From Ancylobacter gelatini (GTDB lineage: Bacteria; Pseudomonadota; Alphaproteobacteria; Rhizobiales; Xanthobacteraceae): DNA of 64,000 nt. Shown here piece after piece: positions 8,656 to 17,538 of this stretch. The stretch spans positions 1 through 64,000 of the forward strand of contig NZ_JAKVIL010000011.1 of NCBI RefSeq assembly GCF_022601675.1, in the 5' to 3' direction. The notes beneath the pieces were generated by a model. The model saw only the letters and a list, made by a program, of their open reading frames with translations, was not told the DNA's origin and did no database searches. A program made the position numbers and the translations under genes. Position 1 is the first letter of the stretch; every line of letters begins with the position of its first letter.

Positions 8656-10446
8656 ATGGCCGCGTTTCGCTTCGCCGCATCCTGTCTTTCCATCGGCCTG
8701 CGCTGGCTCGCGATGCTGCCGCTGCGCCTGTTGCGCGCGCTGGTCGGGGTGGTGCGCAGCGCCGCCGGGCGCGGGCGGCCGGAACCGCACGCCGTGGCGC
8801 GGGCGCGCATCCTGCTGTGCATGATCGTGTTCGGCTGCGTCTATCTCACCATTGCCGGCCGGCTCGCCATGTTCGCCTCGGCGCCGGACGGGGCGCTGGC
8901 GCGGCGCGGCGTCGCCTCCGACGCGGTGGCCTCGGCGCGGCCCGATATCCTCGACCGCCACGGCCTCGTCTTCGCCACCGATGTGAAGTCCTCGTCGCTG
9001 TTCGGCGAGCCGAAGCGGCTGATCGATGTCGATGAGGCGGTGGAAGCGCTCTCCGCCGTGCTGCCGGACCTCGATGTCGGCGAACTGCGCAAGCGCCTCG
9101 ATTCCAATCGCGGCTTCGTCTGGCTCAAGCGCGAGATCACGCCGCAGCAGCAGCGCGAAATCCACAATCTCGGCATTCCCGGCATCGGCTTCATGACCGA
9201 GAACCGCCGCGTCTATCCCGGCGGCAATCTCGGCGCCCATGTGCTGGGTTCGGTGAACATCGACAATCAGGGCATTGCGGGCTTGGAGAAGTGGGTCGAC
9301 AGCCGCGGCCTTGCCGACCTCCATCTCGCGGGCTTTGCTTCCGACCGCCAGCAGGAGCCGGTGGAACTGGCGATGGACCTGCGCGTGCAGCACGTGCTGC
9401 GCGACGAGCTGTTCGCCGCCAAGGAGAAGTTCAAGGCCATCGCGGCCGCCGGCACGGTGGTGGATGTGCGCACCGGCGAGATCGTCGCCATGGCCTCGCT
9501 GCCCGATTTCGATGCCAATGACCCGTCCGGCGCGCTCAACCCGAAGGCGCTGAACCGGCTCACCACCGGCGTTTTCGAGATGGGCTCGACCTTCAAGGCG
9601 CTGACCTTCGCCATGGCGCTGGATAGCGGGCGCTTCTCCATCAACTCGACGCTGGACGCGCGCGGGGCGCTGCATTTCGGCAAGTTCCGCATCAGCGACT
9701 ACCACGCCGAAAACCGGGTGCTGACCCTGCCCGAGGTGTTCCTCGTCTCCTCCAACATCGGCACGGCCAAGATGGCGCTGGCGCTTGGCGTCGACGCGCA
9801 CAAGGCGTTCCTGAAGAAGATGGGCCAGCTCGACCGGCTGCGCACCGAGCTGCCGGAAAGCGCGGCGCCGATCGTGCCCAAGCGCTGGGGCGACCTGAAC
9901 ACCGCCACCATCGCCTTCGGCCACGGCCTCGCGGTGGCCCCGCTGCAGGCGGTGATGGCGGTCAACGCGCTGGTGAATGGCGGCTATCTCATTCCCCCGA
10001 CCTTTCTCAAGCGCACCCCGGAAGAGGTTCAGGAACTCTCTGTCCGCGTGATCAAGCCGGAGACCAGCGCCAAGATGCGCTATCTGCTGCGACTCAATGC
10101 CGAGAAGGGCTCCGCAAAGAAGGCCAACACTCCCGGCTACTATGTCGGCGCCAAGACCGGCACCGCCGAGAAGGTGGTGAACGGGCGCTATTCCAAGACC
10201 AAGCTGCTGACCACCTTCACCGCCGTGTTCCCGATGGACGATCCGCAATATCTCGTGCTGGTGATGCTGGACGAGCCGCAGGCGGTCGAGGGCACGTATG
10301 GCTATGCGACGGCGGGCTGGAACGCGGCGCCGACCACGGGGCAGATCATCAGCCGCGTCGGGCCGCTGCTCGGCATCATGCCGCGTACCGACCTGCCGCC
10401 GGCCGAGAGCCTGCTGAACGACTACAAGATCGCCCAGGCGCAATGA
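8656..10446 (+). CDS. ftsI: Peptidoglycan D,D-transpeptidase FtsI (PBP3)
   Basis: A 596-residue class B penicillin-binding protein that cross-links septal peptidoglycan with FtsW. It has a cytoplasmic N-terminus, a transmembrane helix (about 52-72), a PBP dimerisation/pedestal domain (about 90-250) and a transpeptidase domain. Active-site motifs are complete: S311-T-F-K314 (SxxK), S365-S-N367 (SxN) and K500-T-G (KTG). The start ATG at 8656 is preceded by GGAGG; that site lies in a small inverted repeat (AGGAG-GT-CTCCT) that could mildly hinder ribosome access. A 156-base gap with several hairpins separates it from murE, a break unusual in this tight cluster. Confidence 0.96.
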   Translation: MAAFRFAASCLSIGLRWLAMLPLRLLRALVGVVRSAAGRGRPEPHAVARARILLCMIVFGCVYLTIAGRLAMFASAPDGALARRGVASDAVASARPDILDRHGLVFATDVKSSSLFGEPKRLIDVDEAVEALSAVLPDLDVGELRKRLDSNRGFVWLKREITPQQQREIHNLGIPGIGFMTENRRVYPGGNLGAHVLGSVNIDNQGIAGLEKWVDSRGLADLHLAGFASDRQQEPVELAMDLRVQHVLRDELFAAKEKFKAIAAAGTVVDVRTGEIVAMASLPDFDANDPSGALNPKALNRLTTGVFEMGSTFKALTFAMALDSGRFSINSTLDARGALHFGKFRISDYHAENRVLTLPEVFLVSSNIGTAKMALALGVDAHKAFLKKMGQLDRLRTELPESAAPIVPKRWGDLNTATIAFGHGLAVAPLQAVMAVNALVNGGYLIPPTFLKRTPEEVQELSVRVIKPETSAKMRYLLRLNAEKGSAKKANTPGYYVGAKTGTAEKVVNGRYSKTKLLTTFTAVFPMDDPQYLVLVMLDEPQAVEGTYGYATAGWNAAPTTGQIISRVGPLLGIMPRTDLPPAESLLNDYKIAQAQ

Positions 10447-10450
10447 CGGC

Positions 10451-10538
10451 CCTGCCGCGCCGCGCGGGGCAGGCATGACGCCGATTTCCCGTGCGTGAGG
10501 GCACGGGAATCGGCTATCCGATTGAGGATCGGCTATCC
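10451..10538 (+). promoter_or_regulatory. Hairpin-rich leader between ftsI and murE
   Basis: Three stems follow one another: 10451-10473 (CCTGCC/GGCAGG ends), 10481-10513 (a 13-14-bp arm pair with one bulged T and a 6-base loop) and 10518-10532 (CCGAT/ATCGG). An 11-base direct repeat ATCGGCTATCC occurs at 10509 and 10528. No T tract follows, so it is not a standard intrinsic terminator. It could be an mRNA processing or stability element, or an attenuator ahead of murE. Confidence 0.4.
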
Positions 10539-10602
10539 CGTGGTCAGGCTGGGAAGAGGCCGGCGGCACGGCCTGGCCGGGTGTCGTTAGAGGCAATTGA
10601 GA

Positions 10603-12096
10603 ATGCACAACGCAATCCGCCCGACCGGCAGCGGCTGCATCAGGCTTACCCTGGGCGAGCTGGTCGGCGAGGACGCCGATTACAGCAGCGCCGACCCTTC
10701 GCTGGCCGTCGGCGAGCCGGTGCTCGACAGCCGCAAGGCGCGGGCCGGCGACGTGTTCTTCGCGCTGAGCGGGACCAAGAGCGACGGCATGGAATTCGCC
10801 CGCGACGCGCTGGCGCGCGGGGCGAGCGCGGTGGTCGGCGAGGCGGAAAATCCCGGTCTCGACCCCGGCACGCCCTATGTACGGGTCGGCAATGCCCGTC
10901 GCGCGGTCGCGCTCGCCGCCGCGCGGGCGTTTCCCCGCCAGCCCGAGACCATCGCGGCGGTCACCGGCACCTCGGGCAAGACCTCGGTCGCGGCCTTCAC
11001 CCGGCAGCTCTGGGCGCGGCTCGGCCATGCCAGCGCCAGCCTCGGCACGCTCGGCGTGGTCGCGCCCTCCGGCGCGGTCTACGGCTCGCTGACCACGCCG
11101 GACCCGATCGAACTGCACCGCACGCTCGACACGCTGGCCGGGGAGGGTGTCACCCATCTGTGCCTGGAGGCGTCCTCGCACGGGCTCGACCAGCACCGGC
11201 TCGACGGGGTGCGGCTTTCCGCCGGCGCCTTCACCAATCTCTCGCGCGACCATCTCGATTACCACCCGACCATGGAGGACTACCTCGCCGCCAAGCTCCG
11301 GCTGTTCCGCGACCTGCTGCCGCGCGGGTGCCCCGCCGTGGTGTGGGTGGACAGCGCGGAAGGCGGGCAGGTCGCGGAAGTGGCGGCCGATCATGGGCTT
11401 GAGGTGATCGGCGTCGGCAATGCCGGTGCCGGCATCACCCTGCTGTCGCGCACCGACGAAGGGCTCGGCCAGCGGCTCGAACTCGACGTCGAGGGCCGGC
11501 GCCATTCGCTGCTGCTGCCGCTGGTCGGCGCCTTCCAGGCCGCGAACGCCCTGATCGCGGCAGGCCTCGCCATCGCCACCGGTGCGAGCGAGGGCGAGGC
11601 GCTCGGCGCGCTGTCGCAGCTCGAAGGCGTGCCGGGCCGGCTGGAGCTGGTCGGCACGGCGCGCGGCGCCGGCGTGTTCGTCGACTACGCCCACAAGCCG
11701 GACGCGCTCGCCAATGCGCTGGCGGCGCTGCGTCCCTACGCCACCGGCCGGCTGATCGTGGTGTTCGGCTGCGGCGGCGACCGCGACCGCGGCAAGCGCC
11801 CGATCATGGGCGAGATCGCCGTGCATGGCGCCGATGTCGCGATCGTCACCGACGACAACCCGCGCAGCGAGGACCCGGCGGCGATCCGCGCCGCCATTCT
11901 GGCCAGTGCCCCCGGCGCGCGCGAGATCGGCGACCGGGCCGAGGCGATCCACGCCGCCGTCGCGATGGCGCAATCTGGGGATGTCGTGCTCATCGCCGGC
12001 AAAGGCCATGAAACCGGCCAGATCGTGGGCGAGCGCACCCTGCCGTTCTCCGACAGCGAGAGCGCGCGTGCGGCGATCGCGGCGATCGCGAGCTAA
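10603..12096 (+). CDS. murE: UDP-N-acetylmuramoyl-L-alanyl-D-glutamate--2,6-diaminopimelate ligase
   Basis: A 497-residue cytoplasmic Mur ligase that adds meso-diaminopimelate to UDP-MurNAc-dipeptide. The ATP loop TGTSGKTS has its lysine at residue 126, and D418-N-P-R421 within DDNPRSEDP is the DNPR motif that marks meso-DAP rather than lysine specificity. The usual central and C-terminal Mur ligase domains are complete. I chose ATG 10603, nine bases after a GAGG, over a TTG at 10597. murF starts 14 bases after the stop, so the two are translated from one message. Confidence 0.96.
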   Translation: MHNAIRPTGSGCIRLTLGELVGEDADYSSADPSLAVGEPVLDSRKARAGDVFFALSGTKSDGMEFARDALARGASAVVGEAENPGLDPGTPYVRVGNARRAVALAAARAFPRQPETIAAVTGTSGKTSVAAFTRQLWARLGHASASLGTLGVVAPSGAVYGSLTTPDPIELHRTLDTLAGEGVTHLCLEASSHGLDQHRLDGVRLSAGAFTNLSRDHLDYHPTMEDYLAAKLRLFRDLLPRGCPAVVWVDSAEGGQVAEVAADHGLEVIGVGNAGAGITLLSRTDEGLGQRLELDVEGRRHSLLLPLVGAFQAANALIAAGLAIATGASEGEALGALSQLEGVPGRLELVGTARGAGVFVDYAHKPDALANALAALRPYATGRLIVVFGCGGDRDRGKRPIMGEIAVHGADVAIVTDDNPRSEDPAAIRAAILASAPGAREIGDRAEAIHAAVAMAQSGDVVLIAGKGHETGQIVGERTLPFSDSESARAAIAAIAS

Positions 12097-12110
12097 GGGG
12101 GAAGTCTCTC

Positions 12111-13553
12111 ATGTCCAAGAGGGTGCCGCTCTGGACCATTCACGAGCTGGCGGGGGCCATGGGAGCCACCGTGTCCGGCCCGATCGTCGAGACGCCGGAC
12201 GGCGCGATCGCCGGCATCTCGATCGACACCCGCACGCTGGAGCCGGGCGACGCATTCTTCGCCATTACCGGCGAGAACAGCGACGGCCATGGTTATGTCG
12301 AGGCGGCGCTTACGCGCGGGGCGGCGCTGTGCGTGGTGGCGCGCTCGCGCCGCACCTCGATGCCCCACGGAGCGCGGCTGCTGCTGGTCGATGACGTGCT
12401 GCAGGCGCTGGAGGCCGCCGGGCGCTCCTCACGGGCCCGCAGCCACGCGCGTATCGTCGCGGTGACCGGCTCGGTCGGCAAGACCACGACCAAGGAGGCG
12501 CTGGCGCTCGCGCTTTCGGCCGACGGCCCGACCCATGCCTCGGCCGCCTCTTACAATAATCACTGGGGCGTGCCGCTCTCGCTCGCCCGCCTGCCGCGCA
12601 GCGCCGCCTATGGCGTGTTCGAGCTGGGCATGAACCATCCCGGCGAGATCACCCCGCTGGTGGCGATGGTGCGGCCCCATATTGGCATCATCACCACGAT
12701 CGAGCCGGTGCACATCGCCCAGTTCCCGAGCGTCGAGGCGATTGCCGATGCCAAGGCGGAGCTGTTCTCCGGCATCGAGCCGGGCGGTGCGGTGGTGCTG
12801 AACCGGGACAATCCCTATTACGACCACCTCGCCAACGCCGCGCGCGCGGCCGGCATCGCCACCATCATCGGCTTCGGCGAGGCGCCCGGCGCGCAGGCGC
12901 GCCTGCTCAGTGTCGCGCTCCAGCCGCAAAGCTCGACCGCGCTGGCCGACATCATGGGCGAGACGGTGAGCTTCAAGGTCGGGCTGCCCGGCCGCCACAT
13001 CGTGCAGAACGCGCTGGCCGTGCTGGCGGGCGCCAAGCTCGCCGGCGCCGACCTCGCGCTCGCGGCGATGGCGCTGGCCGCGCTCGGCCCGCCGCCGGGA
13101 CGCGGTGTGCGTACCCCGCTTGCCGTGAAGGGCGGGCCGGCGCTGGTGATCGATGAGAGCTACAACGCCAACCCGGCCTCGATGCGCGCGGCGCTCTCCG
13201 TGCTGGCGGTGACGCCGGTGGAAGGGCGCGGACGGCGCATCGCCGTGCTTGGGGACATGCTGGAGCTCGGCACCGCCGGCGAAGGGTTGCACCGCGACCT
13301 CGCCCCGGCCGCGAGCGCCGCGGATCTGGTGTTCTGCGCCGGGCCGCTGATGCGCGCGCTGTGGGAGGCGCTGCCGGAAACCCGGCGCGGCGCCTGGGCG
13401 CCCGATGCCAGCGCGCTGCTCCCCCTCCTTGCCGACCGCTTGCGCGGCGGCGATGTCGTCATGGTCAAGGGCTCGAACGGCAGCCGCATGGGACCGCTGG
13501 TCCGCGCGCTGATCGAGCGTTTCCCCTCTTCGAGCGTACCGGCGGAAGGTTGA
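12111..13553 (+). CDS. murF: UDP-N-acetylmuramoyl-tripeptide--D-alanyl-D-alanine ligase
   Basis: A 480-residue Mur ligase that adds D-Ala-D-Ala to UDP-MurNAc-tripeptide, using the dipeptide made by Ddl, which is encoded downstream. The P-loop [11 protein letters not shown] has its lysine at 124. Other family stretches are the [11 protein letters not shown] and [11 protein letters not shown] segments and [10 protein letters not shown], typical of MurF. A GGGGGAAG-type ribosome-binding site precedes the ATG. It is cytoplasmic, with mraY starting 4 bases after its stop. Confidence 0.96.
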   Translation: MSKRVPLWTIHELAGAMGATVSGPIVETPDGAIAGISIDTRTLEPGDAFFAITGENSDGHGYVEAALTRGAALCVVARSRRTSMPHGARLLLVDDVLQALEAAGRSSRARSHARIVAVTGSVGKTTTKEALALALSADGPTHASAASYNNHWGVPLSLARLPRSAAYGVFELGMNHPGEITPLVAMVRPHIGIITTIEPVHIAQFPSVEAIADAKAELFSGIEPGGAVVLNRDNPYYDHLANAARAAGIATIIGFGEAPGAQARLLSVALQPQSSTALADIMGETVSFKVGLPGRHIVQNALAVLAGAKLAGADLALAAMALAALGPPPGRGVRTPLAVKGGPALVIDESYNANPASMRAALSVLAVTPVEGRGRRIAVLGDMLELGTAGEGLHRDLAPAASAADLVFCAGPLMRALWEALPETRRGAWAPDASALLPLLADRLRGGDVVMVKGSNGSRMGPLVRALIERFPSSSVPAEG

Positions 13554-13557
13554 TCCG

Positions 13558-14643
13558 ATGCTGCAATGGCTGGCCCAGTTCCAGGAGAGCCTCCCCGCTC
13601 TCAATGTCTTCCGCTACATCACCTTCCGCACCGGCGGGGCGATCATCACCGCGTTGCTGTTCGTCTTCATGTTCGGGCCGGCGATCATCGCGCTGCTCAG
13701 GCTGAAGCAGGGCAAGGGCCAGCCGATCCGCACCGACGGGCCGCAGTCGCACCTTCTGACCAAGAAGGGCACGCCGACCATGGGCGGGCTGATGATCTTC
13801 TCCGGCCTGATGGTGGCGACCCTGCTCTGGGCGAACCTCGCCAACCCCTATGTCTGGGTGGTGCTGTTCGTGACCATCAGCTTCGGCCTGATCGGCTTCT
13901 ATGACGACTATCTCAAGGTGACCAAGCAGACCCATAACGGGCTCTCCGGCAAGACGCGGCTCGCCATCGAGGCGATCATCGCCGGCGTCGCGGTGGTGGT
14001 CATCATGAATGTCGGGCGCGAGCCGCTCTCCTCCTCGCTGGCCTTTCCGCTGTTCAAGGACCTGCTGATCGACCTCGGCATCTTCTTCGTCATCTTCGGC
14101 GCCTTCGTCATCGTGGCGGCCGGCAATGCGGTGAACCTGACCGATGGTCTCGACGGGCTCGCCATCGTCCCGGTCATGGTGGCCGCCGGTTCCTTCGGCC
14201 TCATTTCCTACCTGTCGGGCAACGTGCTGTTCGCCGACTATCTCCAGATCCATTATGTCGCCGGCGTCGGCGAGCTGGCGGTGATCTGCGGCGCGCTTAT
14301 CGGCGCGGGCATCGGCTTCCTGTGGTTCAACGCGCCCCCGGCGCAGATCTTCATGGGCGATACCGGTTCTCTGGCTCTGGGTGGCCTGCTGGGCACCATC
14401 GCGGTCGCCACCAAGCATGAGATCGTGCTCGGCATCATCGGCGGCCTGTTCGTGCTCGAAGCCGTGTCGGTGATCGTGCAGGTGGCCTCGTTCAAGCTCA
14501 CCGGCAAGCGCGTGTTCAAGATGGCGCCGATCCACCATCATTTCGAGCAGAAAGGCTGGACCGAGCCGCAGATCGTCATCCGCTTCTGGATCATCGCCGT
14601 GGTGCTGGCGCTGATCGGGCTTTCCACGCTCAAGCTGCGCTGA
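13558..14643 (+). CDS. mraY: Phospho-N-acetylmuramoyl-pentapeptide transferase MraY
   Basis: A 361-residue polytopic inner-membrane protein (about ten helices) that transfers phospho-MurNAc-pentapeptide to undecaprenyl phosphate, making lipid I. Conserved catalytic/Mg-binding aspartates are visible: D116-D117 in FYDDYLK, D196 in NLTDGLDGL and D268 in FMGDTGS. The [11 protein letters not shown] motif near the C-terminus is the MraY histidine loop. Length is normal. It sits between the last cytoplasmic tripeptide-stage ligase and murD, separated by only a few bases from each. Confidence 0.97.
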   Translation: MLQWLAQFQESLPALNVFRYITFRTGGAIITALLFVFMFGPAIIALLRLKQGKGQPIRTDGPQSHLLTKKGTPTMGGLMIFSGLMVATLLWANLANPYVWVVLFVTISFGLIGFYDDYLKVTKQTHNGLSGKTRLAIEAIIAGVAVVVIMNVGREPLSSSLAFPLFKDLLIDLGIFFVIFGAFVIVAAGNAVNLTDGLDGLAIVPVMVAAGSFGLISYLSGNVLFADYLQIHYVAGVGELAVICGALIGAGIGFLWFNAPPAQIFMGDTGSLALGGLLGTIAVATKHEIVLGIIGGLFVLEAVSVIVQVASFKLTGKRVFKMAPIHHHFEQKGWTEPQIVIRFWIIAVVLALIGLSTLKLR

Positions 14644-14650
14644 GGCGGAC

Positions 14651-16033
14651 ATGATCCCCGTCACCACCTTCAAGGACCGCCGCGTCGCCCTGTTCGGCCT
14701 CGGCGGCTCCGGGCTTGCCACCGCGCGCGCGCTCATTGCCGGCGGTGCCGACATCATCGCCTGGGATGACAATATCGAGGCGGTGGAGAAGGCCGACGAC
14801 GCCGACATCCCCACCGGCGACCTGCGCGCGCTGGAATGGGGCGCGGTGGACGCGCTGGTGCTGGCGCCCGGCGTGCCGCTGACCCATCCGATCCCGCACT
14901 GGAGCGTTCGGATGGCGCAAGCGGCCGGGGTGGAAGTCATTGGCGACATCGAACTGTTCTGCCGCGAGCGCCGGCTGGCGACGCGCCGGCCGCCCATGGC
15001 CGCGATCACCGGCACCAATGGCAAGTCGACCACGACCGCGCTGCTCGCGCATCTGATGAAGGTCGGCGGGCGCGATGCGCAGATCGGCGGCAATTTCGGG
15101 CCGGCCATTCTCGGACTGGAGCCGCCGAAGCAGGGGCGGGTCTATGTCATCGAATGCTCCTCCTACCAGATCGACCTCGCCCCGAGCCTCGATCCGTCGG
15201 TCGGCGTGCTGTTGAACCTGTCGCCGGATCATCTCGACCGCCATGGCGACATGGAGCACTACGCCGCCATCAAGGAGCGGCTGGTGGCGCAGGTGGAGGC
15301 CGGCGGCACGGCGGTGGTCGGGGTCGACGATCCCTGGTGCCGCGCCATCGCCGAGCGGCTGATCGCGGCGGGCGGCAATGTGGTGCGCGTCTCGGTGCGC
15401 GAGGCGCTCAATGACGGCATCTGGCTCGACGGCGAAACGCTGGTGCTCTGCGAGGAGGGCGAGCGCATCTATGAGCTTTCCCTTTCCGGCATCGGCTCGC
15501 TGCGCGGCGCGCATAATGCGCAGAACGCCGCCGCCGCCTTCGCCAGCGCCCGCGCGCTCGGCCTCGCGCCGGAGATCATCGCGGCCGGCATGCGCTCCTT
15601 CCCCGGCCTCGCCCATCGCATGGAGCAGGTGCGCACCCTCGGCAATGTGCTGTTCGTCAATGATTCCAAGGCCACCAATGCCGACGCCGCCGAGCGGGCG
15701 CTGACCAGCTTCGACGACATCTTCTGGATTGCCGGCGGCAAGCCCAAGGAGGGCGGCATCACGCCGCTCACCCCGTGGTTCGGGCGCATCCGCAAGGCCT
15801 ATCTGATCGGCGAGGCGGCGCCGGCGTTCGCTCAGACGCTGGGCGAGACCGTGCCGCATGAGATGTCCGGCACGCTGGCGGTGGCGGTGGCCTCCGCCGC
15901 CCGCGACGCGGCGGCTTCCGGGCTGGCGCATCCGGTGGTGCTGCTGTCGCCCGCCTGCGCCAGTTTCGACCAGTTCCGCAATTTCGAGGTGCGCGGCGAC
16001 GCCTTCCGCACGCTGGTCAACACATTGCGTTGA
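14651..16033 (+). CDS. murD: UDP-N-acetylmuramoyl-L-alanine--D-glutamate ligase
   Basis: A 460-residue cytoplasmic ligase that adds D-glutamate to UDP-MurNAc-L-Ala. It has an N-terminal Rossmann-like domain ([12 protein letters not shown]), P-loop [10 protein letters not shown] with Lys125, the [13 protein letters not shown] segment and the C-terminal [15 protein letters not shown] and [11 protein letters not shown] signatures, all standard for MurD. The next gene on the strand is not ftsW as usual but a PAS-GGDEF protein 87 bases on, with a GC-rich hairpin between. Confidence 0.96.
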   Translation: MIPVTTFKDRRVALFGLGGSGLATARALIAGGADIIAWDDNIEAVEKADDADIPTGDLRALEWGAVDALVLAPGVPLTHPIPHWSVRMAQAAGVEVIGDIELFCRERRLATRRPPMAAITGTNGKSTTTALLAHLMKVGGRDAQIGGNFGPAILGLEPPKQGRVYVIECSSYQIDLAPSLDPSVGVLLNLSPDHLDRHGDMEHYAAIKERLVAQVEAGGTAVVGVDDPWCRAIAERLIAAGGNVVRVSVREALNDGIWLDGETLVLCEEGERIYELSLSGIGSLRGAHNAQNAAAAFASARALGLAPEIIAAGMRSFPGLAHRMEQVRTLGNVLFVNDSKATNADAAERALTSFDDIFWIAGGKPKEGGITPLTPWFGRIRKAYLIGEAAPAFAQTLGETVPHEMSGTLAVAVASAARDAAASGLAHPVVLLSPACASFDQFRNFEVRGDAFRTLVNTLR

Positions 16034-16068
16034 AGGGGTATTCGCGCGATTGTTCTCAGTATCGCAGC

Positions 16069-16093
16069 GGGGCGGGCTGAGGGTGTCCCGCCC
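16069..16093 (+). terminator. GC-rich hairpin after murD (possible weak terminator)
   Basis: GGGCGGG (16070-16076) pairs with CCCGCCC (16087-16093) across a 10-base loop, 36 bases after the murD stop. No T tract follows, so read-through into the diguanylate cyclase and ftsW is expected. It may reduce or process the transcript. Confidence 0.35.
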
Positions 16094-16120
16094 TGATACA
16101 TGTCGAGACGGACTTTCGCG

Positions 16121-17425
16121 ATGCCTGACGCCATTCCCGGATGGTTCGACCATGTCCGCGCGCCGCTGGTCCTCGCTGCGGGCGACCTTGCCCTCGTCAC
16201 CGCGCTGAACGCCGAGGCCGCCCGCCTGATGGGCGCGGGGCCGACCATGCCGTGCGCGCTGGCGGAACTGATCGGGCCGGAGGCCGCGGCGGCGGTGGTC
16301 GCGATGGGCACCGCCGGGCCTGCCGCGCAATCCTCCCCGCCATCCCGCGTCCTGACCTGCCGTGTCGCCGGCCGGGACCGCACGCTCGACGTGGCGCTGT
16401 CGCGGCTGGAGGACGGGCGCTGCCTGCTGACGCTTCAGGACCGGATGGCCGAGCACGAGGCCGCCGACAAGCTCCTGGCGATCCAGGACGATATTCGCGA
16501 GATCATGGAATCGATGCCGGTCGGGGTCGAGATCTACGACCGCGACGACACGTGCCTGTTCATGAATCACTATGGCGCCGCGCTGCTGGGCTATGGGGTC
16601 GACGACGTGTTCGAGCTCGATGACTGGTGGCGCCTCGCCTATCCCGATCCCGCCTATCGGAAGATGGCCATCGACGGCTGGGCGCAGGGCGTGCGCCAGG
16701 CGCGGGAGGAAAAGAACTACATCCAGATGTCGGAATGGATCGTGACCGCGAAGGACGGGTCGCAGCGGCTGATCCACTTCCGGCTGCGGGCGCTGATGGA
16801 CAATACCGTGCTGGTGTACTGGGACGTGTCCGACCATGGCCGGCTCGTCAACCAACTCCGGCATCTGGCCGATACCGACGAACTGACCGGCGCCAGCAAC
16901 CGCCGGCGCTTCCTCGCGGAAGGCGAGGCGGCGCTGGCCTCGGCGCGGCGGTCGGGGACGCCGACCGCGGTGCTGATGGTCGACATCGATTATTTCAAGC
17001 GGGTGAACGACCGGTTCGGCCACGCCGCCGGCGACCTGGTGCTGCGCGGCTTCGTGGAGAAATGCCGCCGGGCGCTGCGCGAGCAGGATCTGCTGGCCCG
17101 GCTCGGCGGCGAGGAGTTCGTGGCGCTGCTGCCGGGCACCGGCGAGGCGGAGGCGCACAAGGTCGCCGAGACGCTGCGCAATTTCATCGCCGCCGCCCCG
17201 ATGATGATCGAGGGCATGCCGATCCCGATCACCGTCAGCATCGGCGTGTCGGTGATCGATCCGAACCAGGCCGAGACCGCCGCGACGGAAACCGATGCCG
17301 ACATATTGTCCGGCCTGATGCGCCGGGCCGACCTCGCGCTCTACGCCGCCAAGGATGGCGGGCGAAACCGCGTGGTGCGTGACGGGGCCAATATTCCGCT
17401 GGTGCCGGCGATGTCCGCCAAATGA
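16121..17425 (+). CDS. PAS-GGDEF diguanylate cyclase inserted in the dcw cluster
   Basis: A 434-residue predicted diguanylate cyclase (two GTP to cyclic di-GMP). After an unassigned N-terminal region (1-115), a PAS-like domain with PAC tail covers about 120-235 and a full GGDEF domain about 255-425. The active site reads GGEEF (329-333) and a canonical inhibitory I-site RxxD (R320-D323) lies five residues before it, so the enzyme should be active and product-inhibited. DTDELTGASNRRRF and DIDYFKRVNDRFGHAAGD are intact. No transmembrane segment is seen, so it is cytoplasmic. ATG 16121 has a GAGACGG nine bases upstream; an ATG at 16100 is the alternative. Same strand and codon bias as its neighbours, which argues against a very recent arrival. 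Confidence 0.9.
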   Translation: MPDAIPGWFDHVRAPLVLAAGDLALVTALNAEAARLMGAGPTMPCALAELIGPEAAAAVVAMGTAGPAAQSSPPSRVLTCRVAGRDRTLDVALSRLEDGRCLLTLQDRMAEHEAADKLLAIQDDIREIMESMPVGVEIYDRDDTCLFMNHYGAALLGYGVDDVFELDDWWRLAYPDPAYRKMAIDGWAQGVRQAREEKNYIQMSEWIVTAKDGSQRLIHFRLRALMDNTVLVYWDVSDHGRLVNQLRHLADTDELTGASNRRRFLAEGEAALASARRSGTPTAVLMVDIDYFKRVNDRFGHAAGDLVLRGFVEKCRRALREQDLLARLGGEEFVALLPGTGEAEAHKVAETLRNFIAAAPMMIEGMPIPITVSIGVSVIDPNQAETAATETDADILSGLMRRADLALYAAKDGGRNRVVRDGANIPLVPAMSAK

Positions 17426-17471
17426 AGACGGCGCGATCGGCGTACCGGACATGCGCCGATGGCGCTCGCCA

Positions 17472-17494
17472 TTAAGCCGGCGTCAACCTTAACC
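17472..17494 (+). promoter_or_regulatory. TTAA pair with TTAACC half-site upstream of ftsW
   Basis: TTAA at 17472-17475 and TTAACC at 17489-17494 lie 45-65 bases before the ftsW ATG in a GC-rich setting. TTAACC resembles a CtrA half-site, but the 13-base spacing differs from the canonical 7. It may mark a cell-cycle promoter for ftsW. Candidate only. Confidence 0.3.
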
Positions 17495-17538
17495 GTTCGA
17501 TAGTCGCGCCAGACGTATTTCTTGAGCGAGTGGCGTAG

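Noticed and set aside
8581-12009. Antisense open frame of more than 1100 codons across ftsI and murE
   Set aside because: High GC with G/C third-position bias on the coding strand removes stops on the opposite strand. The translation is Arg/Gly/His/Ala-rich with no domain, and the plus-strand genes are unmistakable.
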